From: Okapia johnstoni
Lineage: Eukaryota > Chordata > Mammalia > Artiodactyla > Giraffidae
NCBI GenBank assembly: GCA_024291935.2
Contig: CM044306.1
Span: forward strand, 6,468,501-6,532,500
Length of the DNA: 64,000 nucleotides
Direction of reading: 5' to 3'
Shown: piece by piece, positions 43,824 through 63,270 of the stretch
Layout of the letters: the number at the start of each line of letters is the position of its first letter
How positions within the stretch are numbered: the stretch's first letter is position 1
The notes under the pieces: model-generated
Seen by the model: the letters and a program-made list of their open reading frames with translations, nothing else
Told to the model about the DNA's origin: nothing
Databases searched by the model: none
Position numbers and translations under genes: made by a program

Positions 43824-45460
43824 CAGTTCCCCCCACCCTGGGTCAGGCCAGTGGGGGTCCCTCGAACCTGGGCCCTGCAGCCTCTGATGAGTGAGGGAGC
43901 CCTTTTAGCAGCAATACACCCCCGAGGGAGGTTGTCCTCTGACCCAGGAAGCACGTGGGGGAAACCCACTCTCTGCTGATGATGGAGGCCTTCCTTGCGT
44001 CCCAGGACCCTCCGCCACCCGCGCCAGTCCCCAGGCGCAGCCCACAGATTGCAAGCCAAAAGTCCCCACTCCCCTGGGGATTCTCAGCTCTCCCAGCCCT
44101 GCCCCCTGACCCCCAGCCTTGCTCTCAGATTTGTGGCCAAGCTTCTGAAAGCCATTCTGGACCCGTTGACTTTTTTTTTCAACGTTGGTTTTCCTGAGAG
44201 ATTTTTTTGCAAGGCAAGTTCTCCCTGACCCCCCTCGCTACAACTGGAAACACTTGAAGGGGGACCCCAAAGCCAGCTGTTGCAGGTTCTAGGGGTCTCC
44301 CGGACCACCCACTGCTTCTCCCCAGCTGTGACACGCTGTCATTCCCTTCACAGCAGCTGCCCCGCCTCAAGGGTCCTGACCAGGTCAGAGATGGCCCCTG
44401 CCAGGCAGAGCAGAAAGCCTGAGCCAGGCCTGAGCGACCCTCGATGCCAGTCCTGGTGAGGGCGGGCTTCTCCCTGGACACCTTCAGCCCACCGCAGATT
44501 TGTAGCCAATCAACTCAAAGCCAGCGTCCCCGGGTTCCAGCCCAAGAAAGGCCTCCTAGGTTTCAAGCCTTCCAGGGGTCCAGGCGATGGGAGCTCCCAT
44601 CTCTGCACACCTCCTCTGACTTACCGAGCTTGGCCTCTGCCTGTCCCCATCTCAGGGACCATGACGTGTCTCATTCACCCCCACGCTCCCCACCACCAGG
44701 CCCACCGCAAGTCATGAGTGCCATCCCCACAATGTCCTGGGCGTGCACCACCAGCCCATGGTCCCAGCATCTTCCCCTGCCCCCCTTTACTGCGCTCCCC
44801 GCCCCAGGATGCTCACCCAACCCTGGGCAGTATTGAAATGGGACCAGATGGGGAACATGTCTTCTCCTTCCCATAAAATGCCTGCTCTTAACCTCTCAGC
44901 TTTGTGGGGGGCTTTTGAGGACCCAGGAGGGTCAGGGACTTTATCTTGTGTTAAGGCTTCAGAAGATCCAGCTTCAGCTAAGAGAGGCCCAGATCCCCAG
45001 CTTGCCCTTCAGGACTCCCAGTTCCTTCTACTGCCCATCCTGAGACCCTAGGATCGGCAGAGGGAAGTCAGTGGCCCTGGCCTCTGTGCTGGGAGCCCAG
45101 CAGGGAACCTTCATGCCTTATCTGTTTCTAAGGGGTTTTCTTAACAAGCCTCTCAGCCTCCCTGGAGGCACCACCCTGCTCTCCCGGCGGCACTGTGATG
45201 AGACCTGTCAGCTGGCCCTTCTGCTCACACATCTTGGAAGCTTTCTTCCTTTGGAGCCGGACAGCTCCCAGCCCTCTGTGTGTCTCTGTCATCTAGGGTG
45301 GATGGGGGTGGGGTGGGACAGGACAGGTGGAGGAACGGCTCCTGCCTCTGCTCCCCACTTCTGTAGCTGCCAACCAGCGTCATCTTTGAAGTATACATGA
45401 GAGAAATATATTTACAAATGCTTTATTCTCTTCTTTAATAATAATAAAAAAAATGCACCT
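43824..45460 (+). other. CDR2L: CDR2L 3' UTR with poly(A) signal
   Basis: About 1.6 kb of non-repetitive sequence from the stop codon to an AATAAA at 45443-45448. No earlier canonical AATAAA is seen; CATAAA at about 44873 is a weaker candidate. The length and lack of repeats fit a long 3' UTR. This is inferred from signals only. Confidence 0.55.
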
Positions 45461-46380
45461 GTATTCTAAAAGCAGAAACGGCCCTGGAGCCAAGTGGTCC
45501 TGTCTATGCATCTCATACACCAGCCTCTCATCACACAGCCTGACTTCACTCCCTTGTGAAGCAGGGAGCAGCCAAACAGCTCTAAATAGCAGACTCTCAG
45601 AAGTTTCCATATTTGTTGAGTGCCAGCCATGCCAGAAGTGTTGCCTTGCTGGGTGCCCAGTGGGGTAGACTCTCCTTGTTGTACCAATTTTGCAAATCCC
45701 TTCCCCCCCAACCCACACCTGCCAACAGCCCGGGTAACCAGAAGTCAAAGAAGATGCTCTGAATCTTTGGGGGAGTCAGTTTCTTGCACCCCTCTCCAAT
45801 CTCCCATTCGTGAAAATTCGGTCAGCTTTGTTGTTCCCAATCCCACGTGGAAAAGCATCCAGTCTTCATTGGGGGTATGCTCAGGTACCTCCCACCAACC
45901 CCCATCTCCTCCCCACATTCCAGAACGAACCAGGAGCAACTTTTCCTTGAACCGGGGAGGTGAGGACTGTGGTGTGGGGAGCCCAGAGCTGGGTCCCAAA
46001 CTGGCAAGAAGCTTTTTACATTATCTGAATAGCAAGGGGGGGGGGGTTTACAGCTTGCAAGTGGCTGTGGGATCTTCCAGTCCTGCTGTGACCTGTCTCC
46101 AGTGGGCCGGAGAAGATGTCACGTGCCTCCCAAAGCCATCAGACCTGAGAAGCAAAGGAAGCAGGCCTGTATCCAGCCAGGCCTTTTAAATCATCCTTAC
46201 CCTCAGCCACCTTCCCAGGCAGCGATACAACCTCCGATGCGGATCCGATCCTGAGACTCAGAAGTTAAGTCAGTAACTCGAGTCAGAAACAACTGAACTC
46301 AGACCTGATTAATTCCCGTATGCAATACTTTATGTTCCCTGTCTCCACACAATGCTGAGTTCTAAAAGCCAGACTGACCT
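45461..46380. other. Intergenic CDR2L-MRPL58, unique sequence
   Basis: No gene or recent repeat recognised. A G10 run occurs near 46037. Confidence 0.5.
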
Positions 46381-46385
46381 AGTAA

Positions 46386-46598
46386 AGTGAAAGTGTTAGC
46401 TGCTCAGTTGTGTCTGACTCTGCGACCCCAAGGACTATAACTTGCCAGGCTCCTCTGTCCCTGGGGTTTTCCAGGCAAGAATACTGGAGTGGGTAGCCAT
46501 TCCCTTCTCCAGGGGATCTTCCCGACTCGCAGATCCAACCTGGGTCTCCCACATTGCAGGTAGCTTCTTTATCATCTGAGCCACCAGAGAAGCCCCTA
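46386..46598 (-). mobile_element. Bov-A2 type SINE
   Basis: Complete minus-strand copy in the intergenic space. Confidence 0.85.
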
Positions 46599-48082
46599 GG
46601 GCACTCAAAACAAGAAGAAAAGAAAATCCTGTGGACCCCTACATGGGAGTGGTACCCCCAATCACAGCTATAGAGAAGGAAGGCTGGTGTCAGCAAGTTC
46701 CTTGGCTTCCAGGAATGGCTTGATGGTCCCTTATCTTCCCCCTCTTCTCATCTCTATGCACGTCCTTCCTGAAGCACCCTTTCAGCCTATGGAGAACCAG
46801 AGAAGGGAAGAAGGCTGTCCTCCGCCTTCAGCATCACCCTTTTAAGAGAACAGGTGGCACCTCTCAGGCCTGTTTCTCCCAAAAGGGCCTCAATTCTGGA
46901 GAGTTCATGGCAACGGCAGGTGAAAGGAGCCTGCCAGCTGCTCTTCTCTCCACCCCAGGGTAGCTGGTTCCATTCTCTCTGCTACCCCCCTCCTCTCTGA
47001 GAATCCAGGCCACCAGATGGCCCGAGCAGGCTGTTTATTTGGGGCCATGGAAACCTGCAGTTTCCTTTTCCTATCACTCTGGGTCAGGCACAGAGCTGGA
47101 GCCCAGCCTTAGAGCAATGATGCCATGGGATGGTGCTTTCATTATTCATAATCCCTGAGCCGTCAACCTGGGCGAGTCCCTGGCTTTGCCTCCCTGAGCA
47201 GCTTTTCCCAGTCACCATGGAGACGCCTCTGTTCACTCTGAGGTCTTGGGACTAAATCAGGCAGGGAGGGTCCCAGGAGACTCCCCTTAAAGCCTAGAGC
47301 CCCAGAGGCACATGTCAATTGCCATTCCCTTCCTAGTTTGGGTTTACAAAGGCAGTGCTTGGGAAGTATTTCTTCTATACCTCCAAAAGAATTTGCCTGT
47401 ATCAGTGAGGCAAAGATGATAAAGCCTTGATTTGATGAAATCTCCTATTCCAAACAGCTAGCACTCCTAGGGGCATGTTTTTCCAGGTAATTATGTTCTT
47501 CCTAAAAATATGAACCTGCTATTAAGAAACAACCATTAGTGTTACTAATAATCACTAACATTTATTGAGCTCTGTTTTTGTTTTACCACTCTGCCTGTCA
47601 GCAAAGCAACTGAGCTAAACTTTAACTGTTTCCAAACACTGCCGGCTCTGTTTTAAACCTTTCTCAGAGTTAGAACCTCTCATTTTCGAAGTTCATTTTT
47701 TAACAGTCCTCTAAAAAGAGTCCTGGTTAGCCTGTCTGTAGCTGTCTGAATCTGTACTTTCTTCCCCATCCTCCTCTTGTCTCCTGGCTAGAAAAAACTG
47801 CCATCTTGCTCCACAAATCCTGGGGGTGGGAGGGGGTGGAGGTGGGGTGGGATGAGATTGCCCACTTTTTAAAATATTTCTTTCTCGACCTACCCGCCTC
47901 TTGTCCCACCTGGTGTTTGTCATGCTGAACCTTCTTCACAGGTGCTCCGCGGGGATGTTCTTTTAGGCTACCTTGTGAATGAAACTGAAGTTACTAAAAC
48001 TCACCTCTGGCAGAATTCAATTTTCAAAAACACCTTCCCAGAGAATTCCTTTTATCAGTATTTTTTTTTTGAGTACCTGTGA
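46599..48082. other. Intergenic, repeat-poor
   Basis: About 1.5 kb without recent SINEs. The stretch 46850-47300 is unique, and a near-palindromic GTCACCATGGAGAC (47211-47224), similar to an RFX X-box, stands out. No coding frame is supported. Confidence 0.5.
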
Positions 48083-48972
48083 TGCTTATTTAACTTATAT
48101 GCAGAGTACATCATGAGAAACGCTGGGCTGGAAGAAGCACAAGCTGGAATCAAGATTGCCAGGAGAAATATCAACAACCTTAGATATGCAGATGACACCA
48201 CCCTTATGGCAGAAAGTGAAGAGGAACTCAAGAGCCTCTTGATGAAACTGAGAGAGGAAAGTGAAAAGGTTGGCTTTAAAGCTCAACATTCAGAAAACTA
48301 AGATCATGGCATCTGGTCCCATCACTTCATGGGAAATAGATGGGGAAACAGTGGAAACAGAGTCAGACTTTATTTTTTGGGGCTCCAAAATCACTGCAGA
48401 TGGTGACTGCAGCCATGAAATTAAAAGACGCTTACTCCTTGGAAGGAAGGTTATGGGCAACCTAGATAGCATATTAAAAAGCAGAGACATTACTTTGCCA
48501 ACAAAGGTCTGTCTAGTCAAGGCTATGGTTTTTCCAGCAGTCATGTATGGATGTGACAGTTGGACTGTGAAGAAAGCTAACACCAAAGAATTGATGCTTT
48601 TGAACTGTGGTGTTGGAGAAGACTCTTTGAGAGTCCCTCGGACTGCAAGGAGATCCAACCAGTCCATCCTAAAGGAGATCATCCTGGGTGTTCATTGGAA
48701 GGACTGATGTTGAAGCTGAAACTCCAGTACTTTGGCCACCTCATGCGAAGGGTTGACTCATTGGAAAAGACCCTAATGCTGGGAAGGATTGGGGGAGAGA
48801 GGAGAAGGGGACGACAGAGGATGAGATGGCTGGATGGCATCACCCACTCGATGGACATGAGTTTGGGTGGACTCCGGGAGCTGGTGATGGAGAGGGAGGC
48901 CAGGTGTGCTGCGATTCATGGGGTCACAAAGAGTCGGACACGACTGAGCGACTGAGCTGAACTGAACTGATG
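48083..48972 (+). mobile_element. BovB LINE, 5'-truncated (3' part of ORF2 and tail)
   Basis: About 890 bases of BovB. It starts within the reverse-transcriptase region just upstream of the YADD box (RYADDTTL) and ends with the (TGAAC)n-type tail. The reading frame is broken several times (a shift near 48285 and others). It starts at the same element position as the copy at 51460-52350. Confidence 0.92.
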
Positions 48973-49379
48973 CGCCAGGTTCTGGGCACTGGAGATCCAA
49001 CAGTGAGCCACCGCCCTCCTACAGGTTCTGGCAGGGAGATAGGCAACAGACACAAAAATAAGACTGAGAGATGTGAAAGGGGAAAAAAAGAAGAAAGCGG
49101 ATAAAAGAGTAAAGGGGGTGGAGATGAACCTGGGCAGGCCTCACTGATGCTGTGAGATTTGGGGGAAGCGCGGTCCGGGAGGGCACAGACTGAAAGGAAG
49201 AGAAGCGGTGTGTCTGGGGTTCTTGTCACCAGGAGGCCTTGAGAGCTCGCCAACGTCTTCTCCATCGCGGCAGCTACCCTCAGAGGCTTCCGGGACCAAG
49301 GAAGCCTTTAACAGGTTTCTCGTGAACGCAACGCTGGGCGTTCTGCTCGATTCCTGCCAACGGCAGGCGCTCAAGGCCT

Positions 49380-49462
49380 AGCGGAACCAAAGTCCCGAGG
49401 GAAGCGCGGGCCCGCGGACCGCGAGAGAAGAACACACCGGAAGCGGCCCCTCAGGGCCAAAC

Positions 49463-49470
<8 letters not shown>
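49380..49470 (+). promoter_or_regulatory. MRPL58: MRPL58 core promoter
   Basis: CpG-rich sequence with a perfect ETS/GABPA site ACCGGAAGC (49436-49444) and a YY1-type motif AACATGGCGGC (49460-49470) that includes the start codon. Both are typical of TATA-less promoters of nuclear genes for mitochondrial proteins. Confidence 0.7.
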
Positions 49471-57136
<7,666 letters not shown>

Positions 57137-57354
57137 AATCACCCCCTTGGGCTGGCAGAGACCCTCTTCAGGGCACCAGGGAGCTTGGACACCGTCAGGA
57201 GACAGGGGTTCTGTTTGTGTCCGTGCTCGTTGGTCACATCAGAACCGTCGCAAATGTCCATCGGGAATGAGGGTTGTAGGCCCTGGTCACCAAGGTCTTT
57301 AGAGGCGATCACCATGTTGTCAAAGCTTCATTATCCATTTACTGTATTAGTTGC

Positions 57355-57360
57355 AATAAA
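57355..57360 (+). terminator. MRPL58: Poly(A) signal of MRPL58
   Basis: AATAAA 219 bases after the stop codon, in a plausible short 3' UTR (57137 to about 57378). Confidence 0.85.
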
Positions 57361-57452
57361 ATTCTAAACGGGGTTCCCCTTCTCATTCAGAATGCGTCAG
57401 GACAGAATTCCTACCTTTTCTCTCAGTTGAAATATGCCTGATAATTATTGAC

Positions 57453-57913
57453 CAGCCCCCTTGAGAGTCAAAGAGTTTCTGGCGCCCCAGACAGTGAAGG
57501 GTGAGCAGCCAAAGGCGCCGGCTCGAGGTGGCCCTGAAACAAGGAGGCCAGGTGACCACAGTCTAGAGCAGAGGAGCCGGCAGCCTGCTGCTGCTCGGTA
57601 GTTTGAAGCTGGCGGTGGTGCCCTGTGGCGGGAGGAGGCAGAGAACCAGGGACAAGAGAGCCCGTCTCCTGACAGCCTGGCGGGGCGGGTGGGCAGCAGG
57701 AATGGCCAGTCACCATTTTCTCCTCACCTGTTTGGAAAAATAAGTTCATTTGATTGTTTCGAAGGGTGGAAAACCTCTCAGAAGCCATCCAGAGGTGTCC
57801 CCATTCCCACTGAGGCCTGCTCCCCACCAGCATGGGACCGCAATGCCTCGCCCCCCAAAGCCCCTGAAGCCCACCCTCCAGAAACTTGCCCACTGCCATG
57901 CCTTCCCGGCTCT
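57453..57913 (+). repeat. 461-bp duplicated segment, copy 2 (downstream of MRPL58)
   Basis: Direct-orientation partner of 53898-54358, starting 92 bases after the MRPL58 poly(A) signal. Flanks on both sides differ completely from those of copy 1, so the boundaries are sharp. Confidence 0.9.
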
Positions 57914-58330
57914 GTACAGTCCAGAGGGGCACAGAGGGGTGAACAGTGGGGTCTGCCCTCAGGAACACAAGGGCAGAAGGGCTGAGCCAGGTGGGTGGGC
58001 ATCAGAGCTGGGCCTGGAGACGGGTGTGGAGAGAGCCAGGAGGACGTGCCAGGTGAAGGGGACAGTGCAAATAAAGGAGACCAGAGAGCAGGCTGGGGTG
58101 GCGGAGCTGAGGAGGAATCCATCAAATGTGGGACCTGTGTGGGGCCTTGTGGAGGTTAAGTGGAGAGGGAGACAGAAGTTCACGGTGAAGAGTCGAGTTC
58201 AAGTGGAGAAGTTTAGATTCTAAGACACGTGGGTACTAGGGAGCCACTGAGGGCCTTGAGTGGGAAGGAGTGTCGTGTGTTAGGTGCTGTTGCAGGCTGT
58301 GGGGTTTGGAGATAGGAAAAAAATGAGTTG
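57914..58330. other. Intergenic unique sequence
   Basis: Purine-rich sequence; nothing recognised. Confidence 0.4.
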
Positions 58331-58331
58331 G

Positions 58332-58645
58332 GGGACTGCCCTAGGGGTCCAAGAGTTAAGACCCTGAGCTTCCGCTGTAGGGGGTGTGGGTTTGATTCCC
58401 TAGTCAGGGAACGAAGGTAGGTCATCTGGTAAAGAATCCGCCCACAATGCGGTAGACCTGGGTTCGATCCCTGGGTTGGGAAGATCCCCTAAAGGAGGGA
58501 AAGGCTACCTACTCCAGTATTCTGGCCTGGAGAATTCCATGGACAGTATAGTCCATGGGGTCAAAAAGAGTCAGACACATGACTGAGCGACTTTCACTTA
58601 AGGGAACTGTGATCCCATGTGTCACGTGATATGGCCAAAAAATGA
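58332..58645 (+). mobile_element. Bov-tA SINE interrupted by a Bov-A2 SINE
   Basis: The Bov-tA copy runs to the AGGGAAC at about 58408, is interrupted by a Bov-A2 copy (about 58415-58600), and resumes with AGGGAACTGTGATCCC to a poly(A) near 58645. The repeated AGGGAAC is the target-site duplication of the inner element. Confidence 0.8.
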
Positions 58646-58699
58646 AAAAAAAAAAGAAGAGTTGGGACTGGAAAGAGGTTCTTGAGGTCCTATTGTGTG

Positions 58700-59500
58700 G
58701 GAAAGCACCCAGTCCAGCTTACCAACTGCAGATTACTCAGACTGTATGAATTCTCAAAATGTTCTCTCTTATTTTGATCTAGTTTACTCCTTTGACAGTT
58801 GACTGCACTGTGATGCTCTAAATGCAAGATCATGAACTGTAGTAGTATGTACACTTTGATGTGAACAGGGACCTCCTCATCCATGTGAGTGTAAACGGGG
58901 GGAGTCACTGATAAATGACTTACAAAATTGCAATGTGGAACACAGGGTCCCTGTCCTCAAGGGACTCAGAGCCCAGTAGGGAGCTGAGGCTCATATATGA
59001 GGAAGTGCAACATTCTTTGGTTCATTAATTCAACAAATACTGAATACCAGGCACCGGGTAAGGTCCTGAGGAATCAGCAGTGAACAAAAGTCCTTTCTCC
59101 CAGAGAACTCACGTTCTATCAGAATGATAAAAGCTGAGAAGCAAATGGATTCTTGTTAGGGTAACATGACATAAAACACGATAACACGAGGAAGATCTAA
59201 ATAGGTTTGGGGAGTAACTGGTTCCAGCTGGAGGGTCAGTGAAGATGTACGTGAGGTGCTTCAGATGGGCCTGAAGGACGGGAGGGGCTGGCCATGCGAG
59301 CACAGCAAGAAGCTTATCACCAGGACACTCCAGTGGTGGCCAAGGGCCCTGCCGGCGGAGGGGACAGTGAACCATCATATGGAGAAAACGGGCTGTGAAG
59401 CCAGCTGCCCCGGGGTCAGCTCCTGACTTGCACCACTCCCAGCTGTGGGGCCTCCGGGAAACTACTCAGCCTCTCTGAAACTTAGCTTTTGTTGCTGTTC
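58700..59500. other. Intergenic with an old repeat remnant
   Basis: A tract at 59020-59120 (TTCATTAATTCAACAAATAC, GTGAACAAAAG) resembles an old mammalian interspersed repeat. Nothing else recognised. Confidence 0.45.
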
Positions 59501-59504
59501 AGTG

Positions 59505-61915
59505 GAAAAGAAGGAAGTCCAGAAATACCTGGAGTAACCGGCAAATTGGGCCTTGGAATGCAGAATGAAGCAGGGCAAAGGCTAATAGAGAGTTTTGCCA
59601 AGAGAATGCACTGGTCATAGCAAACACCCTCTTCCAACAACACAAGAGACAACTCGACACACAGACATCACCAGATGGTCAACACTGAAATCAGATTGAT
59701 TATATTCTTTGCAGCCAAAGATGGAGAAGCTCTATACAGTCAGCAAAAACAAGACCGGGAGCTGACTCAGATCATGACCCCCTTATTGCCAAATTCAGAC
59801 TTAAATTGAAGGAAATAGGGAAAACCACTAGACCATTTAGGTATGACCTAAATCAAATCCCTTACGATTATACAGTGGAAGTGAGAAATAGATTCAAGGG
59901 ATTAGAGCTGATAGAGTGCCTGAAGAACTATGGACGGAGGTTCATGACATTGTCCGGGAGGCAGGGATCAAGACCATCCCCAAGAAAAAGAAATGCAAAA
60001 AGGCAAAATGGTTGTTTGAGGAGGCCTTACAAATAGCTGAGAAAAGAAGAGAAGCGAAAAGCAAAGGAGAAAAGGAAAGATACCCATCTGAATGCAGAGT
60101 TCCAAAGAATAGCAAGGAGAGATAAAAAAAAAAAGCCTTCCTCTGTGATCAGTGTAAACAAAATAGAGGAAAACAACAGAATGGGAAAGACTGGAGACCT
60201 CTTCAAGAAAATTAGAGACATCAAGGGAACATTTCATGCAAAGATGGGCACAATAAAGGACAGAAATGGTATGGACCTAACAAGCAGAATATATTAAGAA
60301 GAGGTGGCAAGAATACACAGAAGAACTGTGCAAAAAAGATCTTCATGACCCAGATAACCACAGTGGTGTGATCACTCATCTAGAGCCAGACATCCTGGAA
60401 TGTGAAGTCAAGTGGGCCTTAGGAAGCATCACTACGAACAAAGCTAGTGGAGGTGATGGAATTCCAGTGGAGCTATTTCAAATCCTAAAAGATGATGCTG
60501 TGAAAGTGCTGCACTCAATATGCCAGCAAATTTGGAAAACTCAGCAGTGGCCACAGGACTGGAAAAAGTCAGTTTTCATTCCAATCCCAAAGAAAGGCAA
60601 TGCCAAAGAATGCTCAAACTACCGCACAATTGCACTCATCTCACACACTAGTAAAATAACGCTCAAAATTCTCCAAGCCAGGCTTCAACAGTACGTGAAC
60701 TGTGAACTTCCAGATGTTCAAGCTGGATTTAGAAAAGGCAGAGGAACCAGAGATCAAATTGTCAACATCCGTTGGATCATCGAAAAAGGAAGAGAGTTCC
60801 AGAAAACATCTATTTCTGCTTATTGACTATGCCAAAGCCTTTGACTGTGTGGATCACAACAAACTGTGGAAAATTCTGAAAGAGATGGGAATACCAGACC
60901 ACCTGACCTACCTGTTGAGAAATCTGTATGCAGGTCAGGAAGCAACAGTTAGAACTGGACATGGAAAAACAGACTGGTTCCAAATAGGGAAAGGAGTACG
61001 TCAAGGCTGTATATTGTCACCCTGCTTATTTAACTTATATGCAGAGTACATCATGAGAAATGCTGGGCTGGAAGAAGCACAAGCTGGAATCAAGATTGCC
61101 AAGAAAAATATCAATAACCTCAGATATGCAGATGACACCACCCTTACGGCAGAAAGTGAAGAAGAACTAAAGAGCCTCTTGATGAAGGTGAAAGAGGAGA
61201 GTGAAAAAGTTGGCTTCAAACTCAACATTCAGAAAACTAAGATCATGACATCAGGTCCCATCACTTGATGGCAAATAGATGAGGAAACAATGGAAATGGT
61301 GAGAGACTTCATTTTTGGGGGCTCCAAAATCACTGCAGATGGTGACTGCAGCCATGAAATTAAAAGACGCTTGCTCCTTGGAAGAAAATCTATGACCAAC
61401 CTAGACAGCATATTAAAAAGCAGAGACATTACTTTGCCAACAAAGGTCTGTCTAGTCAAAGCTATAGTTTTCCAGTGGTCATGTATGGATGTGACAGTTG
61501 GATCATAAAGAAAGCTGAACGCCGAAGAATTGATGCTTTTGAACTGTGGTGTTGGGGAAGACTTTTGAGAGTCCCTTGGACTGTAAGGAGATCCAACCAG
61601 TCCATCCTAAAGGAGATCAGTCCTGAATACTCATTGGAAGGACTGATGCTGAAGCTGAAACTCCAATACTTTGGCCACCTGATGTGAAGAACTGACTCAT
61701 TTGAAAAGACCCTGATGCTGGGAAAGAGTGAAGGCAGGAGGAGAAGGGGATGACAGAGGATGACATGGTTAGATGGCATCACCGACTCGATGGACATGAA
61801 TTTGAGTAAACTCCGGGAGCTGGTGATGGACAGGGAGGCCTGGCGTGCTGCAGTCCATGGGATTGCAAAGAGTTGGACATGACTGAGCGACTGAACTGAA
61901 CTGAATTGAGTGGCT
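59505..61915 (+). mobile_element. BovB (RTE) LINE, long decayed copy
   Basis: About 2.4 kb carrying most of BovB ORF2. 59560-60300 is the decayed end of the endonuclease part. 60368-61268 is the reverse transcriptase in two frames: GGDGIPVELFQ, then after a shift near 60815 IDYAKAFDCVDHNK, GVRQGCILSP and the YADD box at 61125-61136. An in-frame TGA at 61266 and later shifts end the frame. It closes with the BovB tail (CTGAACTGAACTGAATTGAG). It cannot encode an intact protein. Confidence 0.93.
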
Positions 61916-62880
61916 AAGTCATATCCAACGTTTGTGATCCCACAGCCCTTCTACAAACTAGGGATGGTGAGTCCCGACCCCTAATAGGGTGGTAAGGTAG
62001 TAGTCATTAGTGGCACTGAGCCTGTACCCAGGGAACGTTAGCCATGATTAATAGCCCAGTTTGGCTGGAACCCAAGGGGTGAGGCGCTGCAGAAGAGACG
62101 TCTGCCACCTTGAGTGGGAGCCAGGTCTAGAAAGGCCTTCAATGTGACACCTAAGACGTTTGGACTCTACCCTTACAGAGGCTGTCAGGGGAAGATTAAT
62201 CTCACTGGGATTGGATGAGAAAAAAGACTGTAGGGAAGTGGGCACAACTCGGTGGACAGATCCACGGGAGCAGTTAGGGACCCATCCTGGAACTGGGCCA
62301 GTGGCAGCAGTGATGGAGAGAAAACAGCGGATGCAAGAGGGTTCGGAGGACAGAAAGTTGACTGATTGGAGTGAGAGCTGGTGTGTGACAAGGGGGTGGT
62401 GCTGAGCTCTGAGACAGGAAGGTCACAAGGGAGCAGGCTTGGGAGGTTGGTTGGATGATGGGTATGGTGTTGCCTGTGAGGAGCCACTTTGTCTGGCCTG
62501 AGGAGGAATGCCTACCTGGTGATGCCCGGGACGGGGAGTGAAGCGGGAGCTGGGGAGCGAGATTGAAGCAGGGATGCAGGACAGAAGGGGACAAGCAGCG
62601 TGTTGGGGAAGGGGAGGAGCGGTTGAAGATGAGGCAAAGCAGGGAGACGCTTGGTAAGATGACATCAGCAGGAAACCAGAGCGAGCATCCTCACGGTTTG
62701 ACCCTGGACCTGAGGGCTGGGCCTGTGAGGCTCTCAGAAGACATGGGTGGCACGTGACGGGACTTGGCGAAAGCATTTAAAATACAGAGGAGGGGAAAGA
62801 GAGGTGAAGAAAAACAGAACTAGGCCAGGGGACACTGGAGAGCGGAGCCCAAGGGTGGGACCCGTCATTAAAAACTACAG
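61916..62880. other. Intergenic, nothing recognised
   Basis: About 1 kb of G/A-rich sequence. A short BovA-like remnant (GAGTGGCTAAGTCATATCC) sits at its left edge. No gene. Confidence 0.45.
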
Positions 62881-62882
62881 GG

Positions 62883-63270
62883 CCGGTTACACAGCGAAGT
62901 GAGTCAGAAGAACAAATACTGTACACTAACGCATATATATGCCATCTAGAAGAATGGTACTGAAGAACCTATTTGCAGGTCAGGAATAGAAACCCAGGTG
63001 TAAAGGAAGGAGAGGGTGGGACGAATTGAGAGTAGCGTTGAAACATACACATTACTATACATAAAATAGATAACCAGTGGGAAGCTGTTGTGTAACACAG
63101 GGAGCTCAGTCAGGTGCCCTGTGACAACCTAGAGGAGTGGGATGGGGTCGGGGGCAGGAGGGAGGTTCCGGAAGGAGGGGATATATGTATACCGATGGCT
63201 GGCAGATGTCCATGTATGGCAGAAAGCAACGCAACATTGTAAAGCGATTATCCTCCAGTTGAAAACAGCA
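62883..63270 (+). mobile_element. L1 3' UTR fragment (bovine type)
   Basis: TTACACAGCGAAGTGAGTCA, then GAGTAGCGTTGAAACATACA and a stretch near 63240-63265 (TTATCCTCCAGTTGAAAACA), form the ruminant L1 3' end on the plus strand. Confidence 0.7.

Noticed and set aside
60368..61268. Reverse transcriptase as part of a retron, diversity-generating or other defence system.
   Set aside because: Sequence and tail are those of the ruminant BovB LINE. The frame is shifted and stopped, and the genome is mammalian.
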